Below, piece after piece: positions 32,821 to 42,394 of a stretch of 64,000 nt of DNA; position 1 is the first letter of the stretch, and every line of letters starts with the position of its first letter. A program made the translations under genes and the position numbers. Source of the DNA: JAPPHA01 sp965221575. GTDB taxonomy: Bacteria; Pseudomonadota; Alphaproteobacteria; Rhodobacterales; Rhodobacteraceae. The notes under the pieces were generated by a model that ran no database searches, was not told the DNA's origin, and saw only the letters and a program-made list of their open reading frames with translations. The DNA is taken from assembly GCA_965221575.1 (NCBI GenBank), contig CBDCSM010000014.1, positions 620,001-684,000 of the forward strand, written 5' to 3'.

Positions 32821-33899
32821 CGCAGGCCCTCCCCATGGGTCCAGAGACGCGCCGCGTGTGGAGGTCTCGTCCGTGCTTCGTGCATGCCACGAAGGGTCAG
32901 ACTTTCGGCGTGGTGGCACGCGGCAAAGCGACCAGGCCTAATCTCCCGGAAGGCTGGCGACGTCGACTTGCACAGATCGCTGGAATATTGACAACGAGGG
33001 TGGAAGTGACAGCCGCTTGGCGGGTTGATTGGACTAGCTATTTCGCCTCCAATCACGGATCGCGAGCGCTCACGATGCGGGTCGGCGACGGGTACCGAGT
33101 CCAAGAGCGCTTCTGTGTACGGATGTAGCGGTCTTCCGATGATTTCGCTGGTTGGCCCCATTTCAACGATTCGGCCGACATACATCACCGAGGTTCGCTG
33201 GGCGATAAATTCGACCACAGCAATGTCGTGCGAAATGAACAAAAAGGCTATGTCGAAGCGGCGCTGCAGATCCTTGAGAAGGTTAAGTATTTGGGCCTGA
33301 ACCGAAACATCAAGGGCAGAGACAGCTTCATCGCAAACAATAAGCCTTGGACGGCACACGAGTGATCGGGCAACGCCGATGCGTTGTCGCTGCCCGCCGC
33401 TGAAGGCGTGAGGATAGTGACTGAGATGGCGTTCACTGAGTCCCACGAGACTCAGCACCTCGACTACCCGCTTGCGTAACTCTTCGCGTGGTAGTGCCTC
33501 GTTGTGAACGAGCGGTTCTGATACAATATCGAATACCGTCATCCGTGGGTCGAGCGAAGAGAACGGGTCTTGAAAGATCATGTGGAAGTTGCGGCGGAGC
33601 GGGCGCAAATGACGTTCTCTCAGCGTGGTGATATCTACCCAGTCTCCGTCGACCAGTTTTAGTTTGATTGACCCTCTTGTAGGGTCGACTGCGCGTACAA
33701 TTGAGCGACCGAGTGTCGATTTGCCCGACCCGGATTCTCCGACAACCGCAAGTGTCTCGCCGACGTTAACGTGAAGGCTTACATCATCGACCGCACGAAT
33801 CTTGAGTGAAGCTCGAGAACTCCACCCCGCCTTGACGGGGAAGTGCTTGGAAAGGTGTTCCACCGCAAGGACTCGGGAGTCAGATTTGTGACCAGTCAT
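32817..33899 (-). CDS. ABC transporter ATP-binding protein (OppF/DppF type)
   Basis: A 360-aa ATPase. Walker A is GESGSGKSTLGRSIVR (about 54), the Q-loop is MIFQDPFSSLDPRM (about 107), the signature SGGQRQRIGVARSL (about 167), Walker B RLIVCDEAVSALDVS (about 185), and H-loop FLFISHDIAVVE (about 218). The C-terminal oligopeptide-type domain has Cys residues in GCHFHPRCQYSSDLC (about 297), as in oligopeptide/dipeptide importers. It forms a heterodimer with the OppD-like protein from 33880-34935, with a 20-bp gene overlap. It is the fifth gene of the operon, directly before GH32. Confidence 0.92.
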   Translation of the reverse strand: MTGHKSDSRVLAVEHLSKHFPVKAGWSSRASLKIRAVDDVSLHVNVGETLAVVGESGSGKSTLGRSIVRAVDPTRGSIKLKLVDGDWVDITTLRERHLRPLRRNFHMIFQDPFSSLDPRMTVFDIVSEPLVHNEALPREELRKRVVEVLSLVGLSERHLSHYPHAFSGGQRQRIGVARSLVCRPRLIVCDEAVSALDVSVQAQILNLLKDLQRRFDIAFLFISHDIAVVEFIAQRTSVMYVGRIVEMGPTSEIIGRPLHPYTEALLDSVPVADPHRERSRSVIGGEIASPINPPSGCHFHPRCQYSSDLCKSTSPAFREIRPGRFAACHHAESLTLRGMHEARTRPPHAARLWTHGEGLR

Positions 33900-34935
33900 C
33901 CTCGGCCTCCGCTTCAGCGCTTAGCAGGAAACAACGCGCCCAGTGTTCTTCGCCAACTTGCGTAAGGGCGGGCACAGCAACGTCGCACACGCCAGGGATC
34001 GCTTTGGAACATCTTGAGAAGAAGCCGCAGCGCTGGGGGGGATCAATAGCGCTCGGAACACTTCCCTCAATGGTTTCGAGCCGTTCGACGGAGCGGCCCG
34101 GATGCGGGATGGATAGGAGTAACTTTTGCGTATATGGGTGTTGCGGATTGTCGAATAGATCTGTTGTTGTTGCTACTTCAACAACGCGACCCAAGTACAT
34201 TACGTAGACACGGCTTACGTTCTCGGCGACTAGTGCCATATTGTGCGTAATGTAGATGACTGCCATCCCGAGTTCGCGCTGGAGGTCATGCATGAGATCG
34301 AGAATCTGGGCTTGGATTGTCACGTCGAGCGCGGTTGTCGGTTCATCGGCGATGACAACTTGAGGATGACAAATGAGCGCCATAGCAATCATTGCCCTCT
34401 GGCGCATGCCACCCGAAAGCTGATGAGGATACTCGTCGATTCGCAGGTCGGGGTTAGAGATGCCTACGCGCGTCAGCATCGAGATGACCCGATTCCTGAT
34501 CTCGTCGTGGGACAGGTCGGTGTGCAGTCGAAGAACTTCGCCGACTTGCTGGCCAATTGTGTGCACCGGTGAGAAGCTTGTCATTGGCTCCTGAAAGATC
34601 ATTGAAACGTCGTTACCTCGTACCGATCTCATCTCAGCAGAATTTGGATCGAGCGCCAAAATGTCTGTGATTCGTCCATCCGTGCTGAGCATCATGGCCT
34701 TGCCGGCAACGACCTGACCGCTACCTCCTATGAGCTGTAGTATCGAAAGCGCGGTTACACTCTTACCGCACCCCGATTCTCCAATTATCCCAACGGACTC
34801 CCCCTCTCGCACCAAGATGTCTACTCCGTCGACCGCTTTGACGATTCCGTGATCGAGGAAATAGTAGGTCTTGAGGCCATCTATACGCAGTCTTGGAGCG
34901 GTGATTGGCCGCACTGGTGCAATGGATTGTGTCAT
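33880..34935 (-). CDS. ABC transporter ATP-binding protein (OppD/DppD type)
   Basis: A 351-aa ATPase. Walker A is GESGCGKSVTALSILQ (about 53), Q-loop MIFQEPMTSFSPVH (about 112), signature SGGMRQRAMIAMAL (about 171), Walker B QVVIADEPTTALDVT (about 188), and H-loop VIYITHNMALVAE (about 223). The C-terminal Cys cluster CGFFSRCSKAIPGVC is of the oligopeptide type. The ATG at 34935 overlaps the permease stop (ATGA), so earlier in-frame starts are rejected. Its partner is the OppF-like ATPase. Confidence 0.92.
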   Translation of the reverse strand: MTQSIAPVRPITAPRLRIDGLKTYYFLDHGIVKAVDGVDILVREGESVGIIGESGCGKSVTALSILQLIGGSGQVVAGKAMMLSTDGRITDILALDPNSAEMRSVRGNDVSMIFQEPMTSFSPVHTIGQQVGEVLRLHTDLSHDEIRNRVISMLTRVGISNPDLRIDEYPHQLSGGMRQRAMIAMALICHPQVVIADEPTTALDVTIQAQILDLMHDLQRELGMAVIYITHNMALVAENVSRVYVMYLGRVVEVATTTDLFDNPQHPYTQKLLLSIPHPGRSVERLETIEGSVPSAIDPPQRCGFFSRCSKAIPGVCDVAVPALTQVGEEHWARCFLLSAEAEAEDDWSQI

Positions 34936-36131
34936 TTTGCGTATGGATCCGCAGCGTCCCGCAGACCGTCTCCGATGAAGTTGAAGAGCACCACTGCCGT
35001 GACCACGAACGCGGCCGGCCAGAGTAGCCACACGTAGTTGCTTAGGGCCACTATGTCCTGTGCTTGCTGCAACAACGAACCCCAGCTTACGTCCGGCGCT
35101 CGAATGCCAATTCCTAAGAAACTCAACGTGGTTTCGCCCAGGATCATGTATGGAATGGCGATCGTGATGTGGACGATAAGGTAGCTGGTGACGCCCGGAA
35201 CTAAGTGGCGCCTGATAATCGACCAGCTGCTCGCCGAGGAGATACGCGCCGCCATGACGAAATCCTCCTCACGCATCGAGAGGATGCGCCCACGCACAAC
35301 GCGCGCGAGCCCGGTCCATCCCACTAGTGAGAGCACCAGCGTGATGGCGAAGTACGTCTGTATCCCGGTCCACTCAGGAGGGATGGCAGCGGCAAGCGCC
35401 ATCCAAAGCGGTATCTGCGGAATACTGATGACGAGCTCAATCATCCTCTGAATGATCGTATCGATCTTGCCACCAAAGTAGCCCGAGATGCCCCCCAGGA
35501 CGACGCCGACTACGAAACTGATGATGACACCGCCGAAGCCCACGAAGAGCGAAATCCGAGAGGCATGGACAACTCTAGAAAAAAGGTCGCGACCCAAGTT
35601 ATCCGCACCGAAGAGAAAGACTGGCTGTTGGGATGTCGTACCAAATAGCTTCACGTTCATGGGGACAACGCCCCACAGCTTATACGGCTTTGAGCTCGGA
35701 AATAGCACGATTGGGTTGATCGGCCCATCGTCAGAAACTTCCACCTCGTACTTGAAGGTGGCGGGGTCCAATCTCGTGCGACTGGTGCGTACGTACGGGC
35801 CAATGAACCTGCCTTCTGGCGAAACGAAGTGAATTTCTGAGGGAGGCGCAAAGAGCTGCTCCCGGAACCTTTCTCGAGGATCGATCGGTGCAACAAAGTC
35901 GGCAAAGATCGCTACTAGATAGAGCCCCGCCAACACGAAGAGGCTCACCATGGCAAGCCTATGCTTGCCGAACTTTTTCCGCATCAACAGCAACTGCGAA
36001 GCGCCGTCATTCTCCGCAGCACGCCGACGCCGCCACTCACCGTTCTTGGAGTATCGCCTTTTCAACCGATCAATTCGCCTCTGTGACTTTGACGGTCTGG
36101 CCGTTGCGGACGAGACTACGTGTTCAGACAT
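34932..36131 (-). CDS. ABC transporter permease (OppC/DppC type)
   Basis: A 399-aa inner-membrane permease. A long basic cytosolic N-terminus (about 1-50) precedes the first membrane helix (HRLAMVSLFVLAGLYLVAIF). A large periplasmic loop follows, then five more helices. The EAA coupling motif is near MAARISSASSWSIIRRHLVP (about 300). It is longer than typical OppC (about 300 aa) because of an extended loop (about 80-160). It begins 5 bp after the OppB-like stop. Confidence 0.9.
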   Translation of the reverse strand: MSEHVVSSATARPSKSQRRIDRLKRRYSKNGEWRRRRAAENDGASQLLLMRKKFGKHRLAMVSLFVLAGLYLVAIFADFVAPIDPRERFREQLFAPPSEIHFVSPEGRFIGPYVRTSRTRLDPATFKYEVEVSDDGPINPIVLFPSSKPYKLWGVVPMNVKLFGTTSQQPVFLFGADNLGRDLFSRVVHASRISLFVGFGGVIISFVVGVVLGGISGYFGGKIDTIIQRMIELVISIPQIPLWMALAAAIPPEWTGIQTYFAITLVLSLVGWTGLARVVRGRILSMREEDFVMAARISSASSWSIIRRHLVPGVTSYLIVHITIAIPYMILGETTLSFLGIGIRAPDVSWGSLLQQAQDIVALSNYVWLLWPAAFVVTAVVLFNFIGDGLRDAADPYAK

Positions 36132-36136
36132 CGCAC

Positions 36137-37123
36137 CTACTCCATTCGAATGCGTGGATCATTAAGCGCGAGCAGCAGGTCGGATATGAACGTTCCAGCG
36201 ACGGTCAGGACGCTCAGTATTAAGACGATTGCACCGGCCAAATACATATCCTGTACTAGGCTGGCCTCCAGCAACACTGGTCCAATTGTGGGCAGGTTCA
36301 ATACCTTAGACACAACAATTTCTCCGCCAACAATTGCCGGCAACATCCATCCGACCGTACTGAGCAACGGGTTGATAGCGATGCGCAGCGGATACCTCAC
36401 GATCATCCTTGACTCTTTGAGTCCCTTCGCCCGCGCTGTGGTCACGTACTGCTTGTTAAGTTCGTCGAGCAGCGTGGCACGCAGAATACGTGAGATCGTC
36501 GGCAAGCCGGCGAATGTGAGGACCAGGATTGGAAGCCAAACATTCTTGAGTAGGTCGACCACTCTCTCGATGGACCACGGGGCATCGCGGAAGGGAGCCG
36601 AAAAGAAACCGTTCACCAGCCAACCGGTGTTTTGGTAAACTAGAAACATTAGTCCAAGCGCGAGCAAGAATCCTGGCACTGCGAGCCCAATTAGGCTGAC
36701 AAACGTAAGGGCGTGATCCCAGACTGAGTACTGCCTAACTGCAGATACAATTCCGAGCGGCACTGCGAGCAACCAGGTAAGCGCGATGGCCGACAGCGAA
36801 AGAATGATGGTGCCCGGCACCCGGTCGAACAGTATCTCTACAACCGGTCTATTGTATCGAAATGAGTTTCCGAAGTCCCCTGCCGACACTATGTTCCGAA
36901 TCCATATGGTGTACTGCTCGAGAAGCGACTTATCCAATCCATATTGAGCCTCGATATTCGCCACTTGGTCGGCGCTGACAATATTCCCTTGCATTCGAAG
37001 GTTGTTGACATAGCTATCGACATAGCTCCCTGGCGGAAGCTGAATAACAAGAAATGTGACAATCGAGATCCCTATTAGGAAAGGGATTAAGATTATCAGT
37101 CGCCGAAATGCGAACTGGAGCAT
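36137..37123 (-). CDS. ABC transporter permease (OppB/DppB type)
   Basis: A 328-aa permease starting MLQFAFRRLIILIPFLIGIS, the usual OppB N-terminus with the first helix. Six membrane segments can be traced. The EAA loop reads YVTTARAKGLKESRMIVRYP (about 236). Pairs with the OppC-like protein. It lies 79 bp after the binding-protein gene. Confidence 0.92.
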   Translation of the reverse strand: MLQFAFRRLIILIPFLIGISIVTFLVIQLPPGSYVDSYVNNLRMQGNIVSADQVANIEAQYGLDKSLLEQYTIWIRNIVSAGDFGNSFRYNRPVVEILFDRVPGTIILSLSAIALTWLLAVPLGIVSAVRQYSVWDHALTFVSLIGLAVPGFLLALGLMFLVYQNTGWLVNGFFSAPFRDAPWSIERVVDLLKNVWLPILVLTFAGLPTISRILRATLLDELNKQYVTTARAKGLKESRMIVRYPLRIAINPLLSTVGWMLPAIVGGEIVVSKVLNLPTIGPVLLEASLVQDMYLAGAIVLILSVLTVAGTFISDLLLALNDPRIRME

Positions 37124-37202
37124 TCTAGTTGTGATTTCTGACGGATTTTTTCGGTTTCGTCAGGGGAGGGCGTCCCTTCCCCTGACAAGGTCATTTTTGC
37201 AA

Positions 37203-39212
37203 CTATGACTGGTACCAGAGACCCTCAGCCGAAAGATAGGTATCGTGCTCGAATTGAGCGCCATCGAGTTGCGTATTGCGCAAGGCTTTGTTCACAATGC
37301 TCGGAACAACCTTAGGGCCGGTGCAAGGAAACATTACGTAGTTATTTTCAATCCATTGGATTAGCTGCGCGTACAGGGCCCGACCCTCCTCAGACTCGGG
37401 CGGATAGGCCTTGCGCTGAGTGTGAATGGCGAAGAACTCCTGTATGTAGGCTGGAGGCTCCCGGCCGCTCTCTCCGCCTGTCAGGAAGTTTTTCCAACAC
37501 ATCGGAGCCCATTTCCCCTTATTACCGGGACCATAGTCCTCCGACATTCCGGTTTGCCAGGCCGAGCCGTCGTTAAAGAGTAACACGGCCTGAAGCTCGT
37601 TCGCGTCCGAGCGTTGGTTATAGAGAGTGTCGCTGATTCCGAGGTAGTCGAGATCGACCCTTATGTCCACCTTTTCTAGCTGATCCTTCAGTAGCTCCGC
37701 GACTGCAGGATATTCGGTGGATAGTTCGAAGAACGTAATGCGAAGAGAGAATCGTTCTCCGTTGGGGGCCAAACGGAAGCCATCCGCATCTCGGTCGGCC
37801 ATGCCAAGACTGTCCAAGAGTTGGTTCGACAGGTCGGTATCATGAGTTTTCGTTGTGAAGAATGGCTCACCGAAAAGGCCGAAGTACACCGAGTCGTTGA
37901 TGTCATTGGGGTCGATGGCATACCCGACGGCGCGACCAAATCGATGCTCGGGATCGCTCATCAGGAGTTGCCATACCGAGTTCTCGTTTTGGTAATCGAA
38001 ATCGTGATTCAGGAACAGTGTCAGCGGCCAGTTAAATGAGTTGGTCTGTATGATCCGATAGCCACCGGCGTCCGCGTTCTGCACGAAGACCGACATCTTG
38101 TTTACAGGGGCGTCTCGCTCGGCAGCCAAGTCTACCTGGCCTGCCAAGGTCACATTGACTTGAGCGTCTGGGTCCGCGGATCGGTTGTTCACGATGCGAT
38201 CAATGTACGGAAGCTGTTGGCCGCTGCTATCAACGTGCCAGAAGTAGGGGTTGCGTTCAAACACCGTGCGTTGCTCGGTGTACTCCGTCAGCACCCAGGG
38301 CATCAGGACGGGCATGCCGAGAGCTGGCGCGGTACCATAGAACCAGTGCAGCTGCTCCTTTAGCTGTAGAAGTCGAACCCAGCTATCTACAGCGTTAGCT
38401 TGCAGGTGCTCCTCAAGCTGCGCTGCATCGGCGTACCTTGGGTGAAACTGCTTGAAGTAGTGCGCAGGTCTGAAGAGCAGCTCGTAGTTTGGGATCCACG
38501 AGTTTAGGTCGGCAATGAAGAAGCCGTAAGGGGCCGAGAACGCGAGCTCGAAGTTGTACTCGTCGAGAATTCTCAGTCTGGCTGGCCCCAAGTCGGCGTT
38601 TCCTTGTGCATACAATTGCTTTGGCCAAGCACGACCTACGTCAGGATCGCCGTAGATATCTTCGAAATGGAACCGAACGTCTTCGGTCGTAACCGGATGT
38701 CCATCTGACCAGCGAAGTCCTTTGCGCAAGCCAAAACGAAACACGGTGTAGTCCTCAGAGTGCTCGAAGGAATTCACGACGTTGGGCAGAGAGGCGCCGG
38801 TTGACTGGCCTGGGGATCGAAGGATTGTGCCTCCGCCTCCAAGAAAGGTGAACGGCGTGGGATCAACATTCGCCACCCTCAACACTCCGCCGAAGACGCC
38901 GTCCTCCCAGGTCTGGTGCTCCTCTTTCAGTAGCACTCCAGGTCCCACGCCAAAGATCTCGTCCGGCAGGCGCTCATCGATGGGGGGGAGCTCGCCGGCT
39001 GCGACCCTCTCAGCTAGCATTGGCGACTCGGAAAACCCCCGCCCAGAGACCTGTGCCAGGGCGCCTTGAACGCCAAACGTGCCTGTTACGGCAAGACTTG
39101 CTCCCGTCAGACCCGCCGTCTTCAGGAGTGCTCTGCGGCTGACGCCAGCTGGGCTCATTTGGATGATGTCCTCTAAGCTTCGGCGACCTTCTTCGTCACT
39201 GAACTTGGTCAT
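37203..39212 (-). CDS. Extracellular solute-binding protein, family 5 (oligopeptide type)
   Basis: A 669-aa periplasmic binding protein. SRRALLKTAGLTGASLAVTG (about 25-44) is a twin-arginine type signal with a probable cut after GALA (about 53), so it may be exported folded. SBP_bac_5 features are GLRWSDGHPVTTEDVRFHFE (about 169) and the repeated lobes. It is larger than dipeptide-binding proteins (about 530 aa), as often seen in members that bind oligosaccharides. I start at ATG 39212 because AAGGGAGAG lies at the right distance; a 13-codon extension lacks this. Together with GH32 in the same operon it points to fructo-oligosaccharide uptake (inference). Confidence 0.88.
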   Translation of the reverse strand: MTKFSDEEGRRSLEDIIQMSPAGVSRRALLKTAGLTGASLAVTGTFGVQGALAQVSGRGFSESPMLAERVAAGELPPIDERLPDEIFGVGPGVLLKEEHQTWEDGVFGGVLRVANVDPTPFTFLGGGGTILRSPGQSTGASLPNVVNSFEHSEDYTVFRFGLRKGLRWSDGHPVTTEDVRFHFEDIYGDPDVGRAWPKQLYAQGNADLGPARLRILDEYNFELAFSAPYGFFIADLNSWIPNYELLFRPAHYFKQFHPRYADAAQLEEHLQANAVDSWVRLLQLKEQLHWFYGTAPALGMPVLMPWVLTEYTEQRTVFERNPYFWHVDSSGQQLPYIDRIVNNRSADPDAQVNVTLAGQVDLAAERDAPVNKMSVFVQNADAGGYRIIQTNSFNWPLTLFLNHDFDYQNENSVWQLLMSDPEHRFGRAVGYAIDPNDINDSVYFGLFGEPFFTTKTHDTDLSNQLLDSLGMADRDADGFRLAPNGERFSLRITFFELSTEYPAVAELLKDQLEKVDIRVDLDYLGISDTLYNQRSDANELQAVLLFNDGSAWQTGMSEDYGPGNKGKWAPMCWKNFLTGGESGREPPAYIQEFFAIHTQRKAYPPESEEGRALYAQLIQWIENNYVMFPCTGPKVVPSIVNKALRNTQLDGAQFEHDTYLSAEGLWYQS

Positions 39213-39963
39213 TGGCTCTCTCCCTTGCTGCCAATTGTCGACTGCATCCAAACAGCTCCGGAACAGAGTACAGAGTGTTGGCGATCAGACGTTTCTACTC
39301 GAACGGGCGACTAACTTCGCAACGCTGGCGCGCAGTCGCTCCGCTCGTTCTCCCCTGGGCATCCCAGCACAATCGATTGTTCATTTCGTCGGTTTTGACA
39401 GCGACCGAACCACTGCCAATCAATCCCGAACGGTGCTGCCGCAGCGCTCGGGCTTGCATGTTCTGCACGTAGCCCGGTTCGCGCGCAATTAACTGAACGC
39501 TGTCTGCGAGACTCTCGCTGATCCTACGCGCCTTTCAGGTGCGTGTCAAGGGTCATTTCAATCGGTCAATCGGAGTCAGGACTATCCCACGCTGTGAGAT
39601 TTCGGGCGATTCGGGTTACGTTTGCCCGGGTTACGTTGATTCTGCCGTGGTTTTCTCCGACTTTCGCGGGGAAAGCGATTCTTGTGCACAAAGTTCCGGC
39701 CGAAACATGCCAAGTGCGCACTTTTTCACATAGCCTGCCAGGATGAACCGTTAGGGCTGGCTCCGGAATCCACGGCCAAGGCCGATCAAATGACGCGACG
39801 ACGGCATCGTCGATTTGAGTGAACACGCTGCCAACGGCTCGACTGGTGCTGACGTTCTGGTTTCCGGTGCGTGCCTCTTATGAACCCTCCACCTGTCAAG
39901 ACTGCAATTTTTCTTTTCCCAGCAGCCTTTTTCATGTGTGCGAGAGCATAAAATTTCTGGGGG
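39213..39963. other. Long intergenic region upstream of the ABC operon
   Basis: 750 bp without a convincing gene. The first 200 bp should hold the operon promoter and contain a LacI-like palindrome (39369-39380). The rest has no recognisable signal up to the ISKra4-type element. Confidence 0.5.
39369..39382 (-). promoter_or_regulatory. Putative LacI-type operator upstream of ABC/GH32 operon
   Basis: ACAATCGATTGT is a perfect 12-bp palindrome with a central CG, 157 bp before the binding-protein start. The same motif with two changes occurs upstream of the nucleoside hydrolase (23467-23480), including the flanking CAGC and TTC. Confidence 0.5.
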
Positions 39964-41346
39964 TCAAGCGGCGATTTTCTCGCCTCTTATGTTGACCCTT
40001 TCATTCTTCCATCGCTTGAAATCATCTTCGAGGGTTCCGTCCAGAACCCGGGTCCGGAGTTGCATGAGCAAATGTACGCCTCGCGGGGTCCATTGCATCT
40101 GTTGCTTCTTTGCGAACCGTTTCGAGACGATCTGGTTGACCGCTGATTCAGCAAAGGCTGTCGATACGACTTCACCATAACGATGGCGTTCGGCATAGTT
40201 CGGGATCAGGCTGGCATTGGCCGCAATGTATTTTCCGAGCTCCTCAAGCTTGCGACAGAGCTTGCGAACCTTCTTCACCGTTTTCTTCATCGGCCCAAGA
40301 GTGTCCTCAAGAAGTTCGATGCGTTCGAGTGCAAGTGCGACATTGCCGTTCCATATGCACCAACGAATGCGGTCCAGGAACTCAACGAGCTTCGCGTCAA
40401 TCCGATCAAGCGGAGGCGGGAGACCGCGGGCCGTCTGCTGAAGGACCGTCACCCGCATGGTGATATGAAACCAGTCGAGAATGTGCTCGGCATTCGGGCG
40501 CATGTAGAGCTGGAGATCCCGCAGATTGTCGGCCCCGTCAGACAGGAAGGTGACCTCCTGGTTCATCGCGATACCTTGGTCTTCCAGTAGTTCGTGCAGG
40601 CGCCGCTTGGGCTTTTCATCGTGTCCGACGACAAAGCCGAAACGCCGAGACGGACCTTCCTCGGGCACAGACTTGCCGACGATGACCTCGAAGTTGTTCG
40701 GCCGATCCGTCCAGTCGCGAACGTAACCGCCATCCATGCCAACCATGACCGGCGGATCGGGCAGAGGCATCTCATTCAGATCTCTCTGGCATACGGATGC
40801 GAAGAACGCCTTCTCCGGGCCGAGTTCGGCCTCAAGGCGTTCGGCAACGCCAAGAACATCGTTGCGGATCGTTTGCGCGTTCGTCGCCTCATCTATCGGC
40901 AACACGTCGCCCAGAAGCTTGACCGTAGCGCCATAGGCCATGAGCGAAGCCCATTTTGCCTCCAGCGCCAGAAGTTCAGGTGTGACGCGTTCCGGGAGCG
41001 CGGACACAAGCGGCGCGGTGACGCCCGGCGTTTCGCACGGACACCGTCGATATCTCGGACTTGGAACGGAAATCTTGCCGAACAACGTCCGAACCTTGAT
41101 TGTTCGCCGGTCTTTGAGTTTCCGTGGTTCCCCGCAACATGGGCAAGCACGCTGACGCTCTGATTCGACGTGGGCCTGAGCATCGGTAAGAGCCATCTGA
41201 ACTGCCGCCAGTATAGATTTGGCCTCCTCGAGATTGAGGCCGAGGGTATCGATCGAGAGATCATCCGATCGCTCAACGCTTGTCACGGTCAGGGGCTCTT
41301 CGTGACCGTTGTCGGTTTCAGCAACCAGTTGCAGATGAAAGCGCAT
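39964..41346 (-). CDS. ISKra4 family transposase (second type)
   Basis: A 460-aa DDE transposase distinct from the one at 17512. A zinc-binding segment ACPCCGEPRK (about 68) precedes VMVGMDGGYVRDW (first Asp, about 203), VTFLSDGADNLRDL (second Asp, about 267) and STAFAESAVNQIVSKR (Glu, about 405). ILDWFHITMR (about 287) is the ISKra4 hallmark after the second Asp. The gene looks intact. I could not identify its terminal repeats with confidence, so element limits are left open. It separates the catabolic operon from the resolvase region. Confidence 0.88.
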   Translation of the reverse strand: MRFHLQLVAETDNGHEEPLTVTSVERSDDLSIDTLGLNLEEAKSILAAVQMALTDAQAHVESERQRACPCCGEPRKLKDRRTIKVRTLFGKISVPSPRYRRCPCETPGVTAPLVSALPERVTPELLALEAKWASLMAYGATVKLLGDVLPIDEATNAQTIRNDVLGVAERLEAELGPEKAFFASVCQRDLNEMPLPDPPVMVGMDGGYVRDWTDRPNNFEVIVGKSVPEEGPSRRFGFVVGHDEKPKRRLHELLEDQGIAMNQEVTFLSDGADNLRDLQLYMRPNAEHILDWFHITMRVTVLQQTARGLPPPLDRIDAKLVEFLDRIRWCIWNGNVALALERIELLEDTLGPMKKTVKKVRKLCRKLEELGKYIAANASLIPNYAERHRYGEVVSTAFAESAVNQIVSKRFAKKQQMQWTPRGVHLLMQLRTRVLDGTLEDDFKRWKNERVNIRGEKIAA

Positions 41347-41435
41347 TGCCAGGTCTCCTGTTTGCTTGATGTTGCGTACAACACGCGCGCACTCCCCCTG
41401 TTCAAAAACGAGCGGTTAAGGACACCCCCCGACAA

Positions 41436-41474
41436 CCCTGTCCATAAACAGGCTTCAACCCATTGCGGACAGGG
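41436..41474. promoter_or_regulatory. Possible res site upstream of the resolvase
   Basis: CCCTGTCC (41436-41443) and GGACAGGG (41467-41474) are inverted around about 23 bp. Further copies of GCGGACAG follow at about 41483 and 41496. The spacing and position, directly before a resolvase gene, fit a resolution site that would also regulate the gene. Confidence 0.45.
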
Positions 41475-41511
41475 GCTATGATGCGGACAGCGTTTGCGGA
41501 CAGGCAGGACA

Positions 41512-42102
41512 ATGGCAAGAACCTTCGCATATCTCAGGGTCTCCACACCCGAGCAGACAACCGAAAACCAGGTGCAGGAGATCACGGCTTCGGGCTTCCG
41601 GGTCGAGCCGCACCGCATCGTCACCGAAACCATCTCGGGAAGCGTCGCCATCAGCCAGCGGCCGGAGTTCGCAAGGCTCGCCGACAGGCTCGAGCCCGGA
41701 GATGTCCTGGTCGTCACCAAGCTCGACCGCCTCGGGCGCAACGCCATGGATGTCGCCGCCACGGTCGCAGGCCTCGCTGCGGCCGGCATCAAGGTTCACT
41801 GCCTGGCGCTCGGCGGTGTCGATCTCACCAGCGCGGCGGGCAAGCTCACCATGTACGTGATCAATGCGGTGGCTGAATTCGAGCGCGATCTTCTCATAGA
41901 GCGCACCCAAGCAGGCCTTCGCCGCGCCGTGGCCGAAGGCCGGCATCCCGGCCGGCCGCATCGCCTTTCCGGCGAGGAGCGGCAGTCGGTGCTTGAACTC
42001 CTGGCCACCGGCGCCAGCATCTCCTCCCTCGCCCGGAAGTTCGACACCAGCCGCCAAACCATCATGCGCGTGAGGGATGGGGTTCCTGCTGGCCAAAGCT
42101 GA
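41512..42102 (+). CDS. Serine resolvase (Tn3 TnpR type)
   Basis: A 196-aa protein. The catalytic Ser is in FAYLRVSTPEQTTENQ (about 5-20), Arg and Asp in VVTKLDRLGRNAMD (about 67), the long E helix in NAVAEFERDLLIERTQAGL (about 118). A C-terminal helix-turn-helix (SISSLARKFDTSRQTIMRVR, about 168) binds DNA. The start ATG 41512 is preferred over 41494 because the Ser then falls at the usual position. It lies outside the inverted repeats of the Tn3-type unit at 42256-47511, so it may belong to another, now partial, transposon. Confidence 0.88.
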   Translation: MARTFAYLRVSTPEQTTENQVQEITASGFRVEPHRIVTETISGSVAISQRPEFARLADRLEPGDVLVVTKLDRLGRNAMDVAATVAGLAAAGIKVHCLALGGVDLTSAAGKLTMYVINAVAEFERDLLIERTQAGLRRAVAEGRHPGRPHRLSGEERQSVLELLATGASISSLARKFDTSRQTIMRVRDGVPAGQS

Positions 42103-42394
42103 TGGCTATGGCGCTCATCACGTCTGGTGCGCTAAACAGATGGCGCAGTCGCACGCCGGTGGGCTGAAATGGCGTACGCCCACGGCGACGCCGCCGATCC
42201 AATCCGCGCGTTCGAAAATTGGCTCGAACAAGTCAGTCTCACCATTCTCCAGGTAGGCCTAATGGGCTCGAAGCTGCATATTTGGCCACGAAATCGAACG
42301 TGAGGCGGACACATCCGATACTGCCAAACGGACGGTTCCCATGTGGCGGAATTCTGAACGTCTGAAACGCCGGTCATTTTGAAATTGCACGATG
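42103..42394. other. Intergenic; left end of Tn3-type unit
   Basis: No gene is seen. The 50-bp left inverted repeat lies at 42256-42305. Confidence 0.5.
42256..42305 (+). repeat. Tn3-type terminal inverted repeat, left
   Basis: It begins GGCCTAATGGGCTCGAAG and matches the inverse of 47462-47511 at 45 of 50 positions by my count. No 5-bp target duplication is evident. Confidence 0.65.
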
